Origin: Parvibaculum sp040882025
GTDB taxonomy: Bacteria; Pseudomonadota; Alphaproteobacteria; Parvibaculales; Parvibaculaceae
Length of the DNA: 64,000 bases
Direction: 5' to 3'
Assembly: GCF_040882025.1 (NCBI RefSeq)
Contig: NZ_JBBECC010000169.1
Span: forward strand, 5,595 to 69,594
Shown here one piece after another: positions 58,705 through 64,000 of this stretch. Each line of letters begins with the position of its first letter. Position 1 is the stretch's first letter. Made by a program: the position numbers and the translations under genes. The notes under the pieces were generated by a model. That model searched no databases. It was given only the letters and a program-made list of their open reading frames with translations, and was not told the DNA's origin.

Positions 58705-60086
58705 CAGACCCTCCCCTTGGGAAAGGACGGATGGTTCGCCTTCAGTTCGGCCCAATTGTCCGCCGTCAGCCAGTTCGTCCAGTTGGTATAGAGCCAGCGT
58801 TGCGCGTGTTCGCTGATGGTCGTTTCCACGCGGCGCGCGCCGGCGGCATCGGTCAGCACCTCGTCCTGGCCGAGCCCCATCGCCATGTGGTGGCGATAGT
58901 CCCGCGCCTTCACGCCGCGCGATGCGCGCGTGCTCTGGCTCCAGTTCTCGCCGTCATCCTGTTCGAGCATGCCGGCCGGTCCGAAAAGATGCGCGCTGAA
59001 GTTGATCTGTTTCCGTCTCAGCTCTTCCGGCATGGCTTTCGGCAGGATGGTGAACCACCAGATTTCGGTTGCGAAGGGACCGCGCGGCAGGCGCAGCGAA
59101 AGCTGCGTGCCGTTGGTCGAGACCCAGAGATTGGGGAAGATGTTGGGATGCCCCATGCAGCGAATACCGGTGGGGCCGAGCAGGTCCCGCGCGGCGCTGA
59201 GGCGCGGCGGCACGACGGGCCTGTCCGGGTTCTTCAGCATTCCGGCCGCCGCTTCGGCCATGCGCTCCTCGTCCGACATCGCGTCGATCTGGGCCTGTTT
59301 TTCTTCGGGAATGACCGGCCCGCTGATCGCATGTCCGTAGTCGCCGAACATCACCATCTGGTTTTTCGGATGCAGGATGGCGGCGATGTCCATGAAACCC
59401 GCCATGCCCGCAGAGGCATGGCTGTATTGCACGTGATACCAGTCGAAGAGATTGTCGACGGCGATCTTCCAGTTGCAGTCGATGACGTTTTTCTGGATGC
59501 CGTCCACAATTTCGACGGGGCCGTTCGCCACGAGAAGGCCGAGGCCGATGCGGCCGACCTCGCCCAGATAATCGGGGAGCGGCGGCGTGTCGGGATCGAG
59601 CGTCGCGAAATAGAAGCCGTGGAGATGATCGACCTGCGCCGCCCTGGCGAGGCCCCATTGCGACTTGTCGAAGTCCTTGCGGTAATAGGCCGTCATGCCG
59701 GGAACGCCGATCAGGTCGCCGTTCAGGTCGTAGTTCCAGCCGTGATAGGAGCAGACGAAGGATTTGGCATTGCCCTGCTCGGCGCGGCAGAGCGCATTGC
59801 CGCGATGCCGGCAGGTGTTGAGCAGGACCTGCACCTCGCCCTGCTTGTCGCGGACGACGATGACCTGATCCTCACCGATATAATTGATGAAATAGTCGCC
59901 GGGATTGGGGATCTGGCTTTCGTGGCACATGAAGTTCCACGCGCGCGCATAGATGTTGCGCATCTCCAGATCGTAGATTTCCTGATCGGCAAAAACCCTG
60001 CGATCGAGCGTTCCCTCGGCCGGATCGAAGCAGGAACGAATTTCAGATTTGCTCGGGGCGCCCCCCGGCTCTTGAACCAAGTCCAT
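58704..60086 (-). CDS. Aromatic ring-hydroxylating dioxygenase, Rieske (alpha) subunit
   Basis: A 460-residue alpha subunit. The Rieske [2Fe-2S] site is Cys92-x-His94 and Cys112-x2-His115 (TCRHRGNALC and VCSYHGWNYD). The mononuclear iron site follows Asp215-x2-His218-x4-His223 (DWYHVQYSH). It inserts both atoms of O2 into an aromatic ring to form a cis-dihydrodiol. AGGAGGAAGCG precedes the ATG. It is the first gene of operon B. The ferredoxin and ferredoxin reductase it needs are not encoded in the operon or elsewhere in the window. Confidence 0.96.
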   Translation of the reverse strand: MDLVQEPGGAPSKSEIRSCFDPAEGTLDRRVFADQEIYDLEMRNIYARAWNFMCHESQIPNPGDYFINYIGEDQVIVVRDKQGEVQVLLNTCRHRGNALCRAEQGNAKSFVCSYHGWNYDLNGDLIGVPGMTAYYRKDFDKSQWGLARAAQVDHLHGFYFATLDPDTPPLPDYLGEVGRIGLGLLVANGPVEIVDGIQKNVIDCNWKIAVDNLFDWYHVQYSHASAGMAGFMDIAAILHPKNQMVMFGDYGHAISGPVIPEEKQAQIDAMSDEERMAEAAAGMLKNPDRPVVPPRLSAARDLLGPTGIRCMGHPNIFPNLWVSTNGTQLSLRLPRGPFATEIWWFTILPKAMPEELRRKQINFSAHLFGPAGMLEQDDGENWSQSTRASRGVKARDYRHHMAMGLGQDEVLTDAAGARRVETTISEHAQRWLYTNWTNWLTADNWAELKANHPSFPKGRV

Positions 60087-60181
60087 CGCTTCCTCCTGAT
60101 TCCGCTGCTTTCGCAATTTTGCGTGCGGCGGCTTCGTTGCGGAAAGGATGAGGCCTGGCGCCTCGAAACACATAACCATGC

Positions 60182-60209
60182 CGTCCGGGAAAATTGATAA
60201 TTCGTCCGG
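60182..60209. promoter_or_regulatory. Direct repeats CGTCCGG spaced 21 bp upstream of operon B
   Basis: CGTCCGG-N-AAA occurs at 60182 and again at 60203, 21 bp apart, 96-123 bp upstream of the Rieske subunit start. Two-turn spacing of direct repeats is the usual arrangement of AraC-family binding half-sites, and an AraC gene ends this operon. Binding is inferred. Confidence 0.45.
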
Positions 60210-60237
60210 AAATGCGGCGGGCGGCCCGGCGACGGCG

Positions 60238-61176
60238 TCACTTCGCCGGTGAAACGAGCCCGGCCAAACGGCGCAATTCGCGCTCGCGGCGCCATGTGTC
60301 GATGCTGAAGAGACCGAGCGCGACCCAGATGAGGGAGAAAGTGACCAGCCGGTCGATGCCGAAGGGCTCGCCATAGAGGAAAACGGCGATCAGGAAGGAT
60401 GTGGTGGGCACCAGATATTGCATCAGGCCGAGGGTGGTCAGGCGGATGCGCTGCGCCCCGAAGGTGAAGAGGAGCAGCGGCACGGCGGTCATCGGGCCGG
60501 TCAGGATCAGCAGAATATCCGTGTAAGGATCGACATTGCCGAAGACGGCGCCGCCCTGCGCCGACATCCAGAAAAGCCAGGCGATGCCAAAGGGCGCGAG
60601 GATGACGACCTCGACGAAGAGACCTTCGAGCGCCTCGGCGCGCACGATCTTCTTCAGATAGCCATAGGCGGCAAAGCTGACCGCGAGGAAGAGCGACACC
60701 CAGGGCACGAAACCGAGCGCCAGCGTGAAATAGAGGACGGCGGCGGCGGCGAGCGCGATCGCCAGTTTCTGCGCGCGCGACAGGCGCTCGCCCAAGAGCA
60801 GCACACCGGCGAGCACGCTCATCAGCGGGTTGATGAAATAGCCGAGGCTTGTTTCGAGGATGCGATCGGAATTGACGGCCCAGATGAAGACCAGCCAGTT
60901 GGAACCGATGATCGCGGCGGTGAGGCTGAGGATCGTCATGGCGCGGCGGTCGCGCAGCACGATCATCAACTGCCGGCGGCGGCCAAAGACGAGAACGCAG
61001 GCGGCGACGAGCAGCAGGCTCCAGAGCGCGCGATGGGCCAGAATTTCCATCGGCACGACATGGGCGAGCTGGCGGTAATAGATGACGGAGAGGCCCCAGA
61101 GCAGATAGCCGGCTCCCGCTGCGGCCGCGCCGAGTGCGGCCTCGCTCGCGGGGGCTGCGGGAGACGCGGTGGTCAT
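60238..61176 (-). CDS. rarD: RarD-like EamA/DMT superfamily permease
   Basis: A 312-residue protein with ten predicted transmembrane helices in two EamA halves. GAGYLLWGLSVIYYRQLAHVVPMEILAHRALWS contains the RarD hallmark (YYRQLAHVVPMEILAHRALW), and ETSLGYFINPLMSVLAG and LMQYLVPTTSFLIAVF are conserved. The family is annotated as chloramphenicol-sensitivity protein; substrates are mostly unknown and probably metabolites. ATG at 61176 is preferred over an in-frame start 15 codons earlier, though the ribosome-binding site is weak. It lies just upstream of operon B's promoter and is divergent from a GST gene. Confidence 0.9.
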   Translation of the reverse strand: MTTASPAAPASEAALGAAAAGAGYLLWGLSVIYYRQLAHVVPMEILAHRALWSLLLVAACVLVFGRRRQLMIVLRDRRAMTILSLTAAIIGSNWLVFIWAVNSDRILETSLGYFINPLMSVLAGVLLLGERLSRAQKLAIALAAAAVLYFTLALGFVPWVSLFLAVSFAAYGYLKKIVRAEALEGLFVEVVILAPFGIAWLFWMSAQGGAVFGNVDPYTDILLILTGPMTAVPLLLFTFGAQRIRLTTLGLMQYLVPTTSFLIAVFLYGEPFGIDRLVTFSLIWVALGLFSIDTWRRERELRRLAGLVSPAK

Positions 61177-61247
61177 GGGGCTTGTTCCGAAGGGACGCGG
61201 GAAGCGCGCGAAAGAAAGCACGAGTCGCCGGGGAGCGGCCAGCGGAA

Positions 61248-61266
61248 AATTGTAGCCATTACAATT
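61248..61266. promoter_or_regulatory. Palindrome AATTGTA-N5-TACAATT between rarD and GST genes
   Basis: A 19 bp interrupted perfect palindrome with 7 bp arms in the 153 bp divergent spacer. TTGTA/TACAA half-sites resemble those of MarR-family repressors such as OhrR. No regulator gene is adjacent, so the binding protein would act from elsewhere. Confidence 0.45.
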
Positions 61267-61329
61267 GAACGGTTGATCCAGCGGGGACAGGTGGCGTTTT
61301 CTTCACGGGACGAAATTCCGGGAACGATC

Positions 61330-61947
61330 ATGCTGAAGATTTACGGCCATGCCGGATCGATCAATGTGCGGAAGGTGCTGTGGCTTTGCGCGGAGCTTGG
61401 CCTCGACTTCGCGCGCGAGGATTGGGGCGGACGTTTTCGCTCGACGGTCGAGTCCGAATTTCGGGCGCTCAATCCGTTCGGCATGATCCCGGTCATCGAC
61501 GACGAGGGCTTCGTGCTCGCTGAATCGAATGCGATCCTGCGCTATCTCGCGGCGAGCCGCGCGCGCCACGACCTGCTGCCGGCCGAGGCCCGGCCAAGGG
61601 CGCGCGTCGAGGCGTGGATGGACTGGCAGGCGTCGGACTTCAACAAATCCTGGCGCGCGGTCTTTCAGGCGCGGGTGCGCAACAATCCCGCAGTCAGCGC
61701 GGAAGCGGCCGAAAGCTCGGCGGTGGCGTTCAACGAGGCTGTGGGAAACGTCGATGCGGCGCTTGCCGACGGCCGCGATTTCCTCTGCGGCGGTTTCTCG
61801 CTTGCCGATATCGTCATCGGCCTGTCGCTGCATCGCTGGAAGTCGGTGCCGATGGCGCGGCCGGCGCTGATGCATGTGGATGCCTATTACGCGCGGCTCT
61901 GCGAGCGGCCGAGCTTTCAGCGATATGGACGCGACGGCGGGGCGTAA
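61330..61947 (+). CDS. Glutathione S-transferase family protein
   Basis: A 205-residue soluble GST. The thioredoxin-like domain has IYGHAGSINVRKVLWLC (Ser/Asn at the glutathione site), NPFGMIPVIDD with the cis-Pro, and LAESNAILRYLA, where Glu-Ser binds the gamma-glutamyl group. The alpha domain ends with FSLADIVIGLSLHRW (N-capping motif and hydrophobic staple). It conjugates or isomerises electrophiles with glutathione. ATG at 61330 is used; the long upstream extension of the frame is antisense to rarD. A perfect palindrome begins 2 bp after its stop. Confidence 0.92.
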   Translation: MLKIYGHAGSINVRKVLWLCAELGLDFAREDWGGRFRSTVESEFRALNPFGMIPVIDDEGFVLAESNAILRYLAASRARHDLLPAEARPRARVEAWMDWQASDFNKSWRAVFQARVRNNPAVSAEAAESSAVAFNEAVGNVDAALADGRDFLCGGFSLADIVIGLSLHRWKSVPMARPALMHVDAYYARLCERPSFQRYGRDGGA

Positions 61948-61949
61948 GT

Positions 61950-62025
61950 GAATACGGTGACAGGAGCTCCTGTCACCGTATTCCGTGTTGCTCCTGTCAC
62001 CGTATTTTCTCCCACCGTATTTTTT
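61950..62025. repeat. Palindromic repeat cluster, unit AATACGGTGACAGGAG
   Basis: 61950-61983 is a perfect 34 bp palindrome without a loop, made of GAATACGGTGACAGGAG and its complement. A further unit CTCCTGTCACCGTATT lies at 61991-62006, and a decayed one, CCCACCGTATTTTTT, at 62011-62025. The same unit recurs as an inverted pair at 62987-63049. The position directly after the GST stop and the terminal T-run mean it may also end transcription. Confidence 0.8.
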
Positions 62026-62088
62026 CTGATAAGCTTATTTCATTGAACCGGTGCGGCTTTGCGCCGGGGGAAATGGGGGGAGATTCAA

Positions 62089-62916
62089 ATGAGCTTCACG
62101 ATGTGGGGCCGCTCGGCGGCCTTATTTGCCTTGTTCGGCACGCTTGGCGCCTGCACCAGCATGGAGCAGAAGGAAGCGATATTGGCGCCGCAGTTTCAGA
62201 AATATTCTCATCCGAAGCCCGATCTGGTCGAAAGCTCGCCGGCGGTGGGCGAAAAGCAGACCGTCGCGCTCAACAAGATCATGTACACCGCGACATATGG
62301 GCCCAAGCACGGCGCTCGCCTTCTCGCCGACATCAACGACGAGAATTGGGCTTTCCGTTTCACGGCTTCCAAAGGCGCCGTCTTCTCCGCCTTCACGCGG
62401 GGAAAGGGCGGCGAGGCGATCTACTGCACCACCATGCCTGTCACCTACAGCAGTTTGGCGGGCAATCAGGGCGGCTGCCTCATCGACCAGACGGGCGATG
62501 GCACTTTCGATGATTTCTCGCGGCTCAACCAACCGCTCGACGTCTACGATCCGTCCACGGGGATCGCGGCCCTCGCGTCCCCCGTTCCCTACGAGACAGT
62601 GGAGATCGGCGAGCCGGAATTCCTTGTCAAGATGAACGTCTATTTCGACGGCATAGAAGAAGGGCAGCTTCTTCTCGCCTCCGCGGGTGCGCGCACCAAG
62701 GGAGGCGATTTGCCCGAACGCAGCCTCACCTATGCGGACAAGCACCGGTTCGGGGTCAACACGCAGGACGTAAGGGCGAATGTCGACGGAGTAGTAATGA
62801 TCATCCACAGCGCCACTGCCTCGGAGATCACCTACACCGTTGAGAGCGGCGGCTTCCAGAACATCCAGTTCCTGCATCAAGGGCATCTCGCCAACATGCG
62901 CTATCCGATCAACTAG
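62089..62916 (+). CDS. Predicted lipoprotein of unknown function
   Basis: A 275-residue protein. The signal peptide ends in a lipobox L-G-A-C with Cys22 (FGTLGACTSM), so it should be lipid-anchored. The mature part is a mixed beta-rich domain with no family I recognise; CTTMPVTY and GGCLIDQTGDGTFDDF are notable, the latter resembling a calcium-binding DxDxDG-like loop with changes. GGGGGGAGATT precedes the ATG. The gene is bracketed by copies of the same palindromic repeat (61950-62025 and 62987-63049). No operon partner is evident. Confidence 0.75.
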   Translation: MSFTMWGRSAALFALFGTLGACTSMEQKEAILAPQFQKYSHPKPDLVESSPAVGEKQTVALNKIMYTATYGPKHGARLLADINDENWAFRFTASKGAVFSAFTRGKGGEAIYCTTMPVTYSSLAGNQGGCLIDQTGDGTFDDFSRLNQPLDVYDPSTGIAALASPVPYETVEIGEPEFLVKMNVYFDGIEEGQLLLASAGARTKGGDLPERSLTYADKHRFGVNTQDVRANVDGVVMIIHSATASEITYTVESGGFQNIQFLHQGHLANMRYPIN

Positions 62917-63245
62917 CCGGAAAAACGGGGGCTGGCGGCCGCAACCGCACCGTCGGCCTCACCTGACATCCCGGGCTGCCTGCCCGAATACGGTGACAGG
63001 AGCCACGATTCCCATGCTCAGAAGGGAACGTTGCTCCTGTCACCGTATTTCCAGAAATAAATAAGCAATGCATCGACGCCACGCCTGGGCATCGACAATC
63101 TCCGCAACAAGCATCGACGTGGATTGGGTCCCGGCAACGAGTGCCGGGATGACGCCGAGTTTTTTGGCAACCGAAGAGACTCAAACCACAATATGCGACC
63201 ACCCTCCCCTTGAGGAAGGTGGGGAAAAGTTCGTAAGCGGACGTT
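62917..63245. other. 329 bp gene-free stretch with three unrelated palindromic repeats
   Basis: Besides the element at 62987-63049 it holds TCCCGGCA/TGCCGGGA at 63129-63149, of the CCGGGATGAC type common in proteobacterial intergenic DNA and followed by a T-run at about 63160, and an imperfect CCACCCTCC stem at 63199-63222. Open frames here are antisense or random. The second element could terminate rightward transcripts. Confidence 0.6.
62987..63049. repeat. Inverted pair of the AATACGGTGACAGGAGC repeat
   Basis: The 17 bp arms AATACGGTGACAGGAGC (62987-63003) and exact complement (63033-63049) flank 29 bp that contain a smaller imperfect pair (GATTCCC/GGGAACG). It is the same unit as at 61950-62025, about 1 kb away on the other side of the lipoprotein gene. 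The shape fits a REP- or MITE-like element. Confidence 0.8.
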
Positions 63246-64000
63246 CTAGGATTTTCCCGAACTGTCCGGGCCGAGGAAGACGAATTTTCTGGCTTCCTCG
63301 CCTTGCAGGCCGACCAGAAGGGGGGCGCGGGCGCCGGGCAGGAAGGCGACGTCGTAGAGCTCCTCGACGGAGCCCGTGATCGAAATGGTGTGTTCGATTT
63401 CGCCACTCGCGAGGTTGATCGCGTAGATGCCGCAGACGGGTTCCCTGCCCCGCGTCTTCAGTTCATCCTCGAGCGGCAGGCCCTCGAAGACCTTGTTGCG
63501 CGGCTTGGAGAGGCCGACGATCGCGTAGTCGCCGATGAAGCGCAGGCCGCGCACGAAGCCCGGGCACCAGGTGACGCGGTTGAAGGCGCCGGTGGCCACA
63601 TCGATCCAACCGAACCAGCCGGTGCCCGCTTCAAGCAGCCATAATTTGCCGCGATAGAGGCGCGGCGAATGCGGCATGGCGAGGCCCTGGGCAACCGCTT
63701 TGCCGGTCCGCATGTCGATGACCTGGCCGCCATCGGCGCGGTGCGGGCGCCAGCCGCCGAGCGTGTTGGTGGCTGCGATGACGGTCGCGTAGGCGGGCAC
63801 GCCGGCGTCGAGACAGAAGCCGTTCAGATGGCAGCGGTCCTCGCCGACAATGCGGTCGATGAAAGGCGGACGCCAGAGCGGGTTGAAGCTGCCGCGCATG
63901 TCGAGGCTGGCGACGCAGTTGTAGCCGGTGACGACGGCGAGCAGGCGGCCCTTCCTGTCGATGGCAAGATCGTGGATGTCGACGCCGCCGGTGACGTGGG
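63246..64000 (-). CDS. TIGR03032 family protein, partial (N-terminus outside window)
   Basis: The C-terminal 251 residues of a beta-propeller-like protein of the TIGR03032 (DUF4915-type) family. HVTGGVDIHDLAID, LWRPPFIDRIVGEDRCHLNGF and NTLGGWRPHRADGG are the family's hallmarks. The frame is open to the window edge, so the start is to the right; the ATG at 63899 is internal. Family members are found near TPR proteins and surface-polysaccharide genes, and no activity is established. It ends 329 bp after the convergent lipoprotein gene. Confidence 0.85.
   Translation of the reverse strand, partial: HVTGGVDIHDLAIDRKGRLLAVVTGYNCVASLDMRGSFNPLWRPPFIDRIVGEDRCHLNGFCLDAGVPAYATVIAATNTLGGWRPHRADGGQVIDMRTGKAVAQGLAMPHSPRLYRGKLWLLEAGTGWFGWIDVATGAFNRVTWCPGFVRGLRFIGDYAIVGLSKPRNKVFEGLPLEDELKTRGREPVCGIYAINLASGEIEHTISITGSVEELYDVAFLPGARAPLLVGLQGEEARKFVFLGPDSSGKS

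Noticed and set aside
60418..61329. A long N-terminal extension of the GST gene
   Set aside because: The extension is antisense to rarD. The GST domain starts at the ATG at 61330, with the normal length for the family.
62909..63406. A 165-codon minus-strand frame over the repeats
   Set aside because: It runs through several palindromes and into the TIGR03032 gene in another frame. Composition is that of translated repeats.
1..64000. CRISPR arrays, tRNA or rRNA genes, insertion sequences, phage genes
   Set aside because: I looked through the spacers for regular repeat-spacer patterns, cloverleaf-like segments and transposase motifs and saw none. A covariance-model search was not possible here.

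Overview
The window reads as chromosomal DNA of a high-GC alphaproteobacterium with a broad catabolic repertoire. Support for the class: two exact and one near-exact CtrA boxes (TTAA-N7-TTAA) upstream of membrane and signalling genes, a psd-pssA pair of the short alphaproteobacterial type, and very dense packing with many 1-4 bp start/stop overlaps. A Parvibaculum-like member of the Hyphomicrobiales is a guess only. No rRNA, tRNA, CRISPR array, transposase or phage gene was seen. About 57 protein genes are called, two of them cut by the window edges.

Left part (1-20.7 kb). Two divergent genes act on N-carbamoylputrescine (a carbamoyltransferase and aguB). They are followed by an EEP phosphatase/nuclease with a phospholipase D-VTT fusion, a coupled amidohydrolase-SDR-limonene-epoxide-hydrolase operon, a NarL-type two-component system, an arylsulfatase with its own formylglycine-generating enzyme, a polyhydroxyalkanoate synthase/depolymerase pair, two tandem sulfotransferases that look AT-richer than their surroundings, and a DUF2855-GST operon with a TetR gene and two strong palindromes.

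Middle (21-45.6 kb). A secreted Trp-rich/Gln-rich DUF6600 protein comes first. Next is a probable five-gene operon (enoyl-CoA hydratase, Tat-type amidohydrolase, AMP-phosphorylase-like enzyme, divergent PRPP-synthetase-like enzyme, beta-CASP metallo-beta-lactamase) whose last three genes suggest an RNA/NMP salvage route. Glutamate dehydrogenase and UppP follow. Then comes a membrane/signalling block (desaturase, membrane histidine kinase, PilZ-methyltransferase fusion, RND exporter, Lys-rich methyltransferase) with CtrA boxes in three of its intergenic regions. Phospholipid synthesis genes, an ABC exporter, a LysM protein and a LOG-family enzyme complete this part.

Right part (45.8-64 kb). 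Two aromatic meta-cleavage operons lie on the minus strand. One holds an HpaB-type monooxygenase, aldehyde dehydrogenase, extradiol dioxygenase and FAH-family enzyme. The other runs from a Rieske dioxygenase through diol dehydrogenase, extradiol dioxygenase, C-C hydrolase, hydratase and acetaldehyde dehydrogenase to aldolase, in pathway order, with an AraC regulator at its end. Together the second set can take a dihydroxylated ring to pyruvate and acetyl-CoA. The electron-transfer partners of both oxygenases are missing from the window. The right edge holds a RarD-like permease, a GST, a lipoprotein flanked by copies of one palindromic repeat, and a truncated TIGR03032-family gene.
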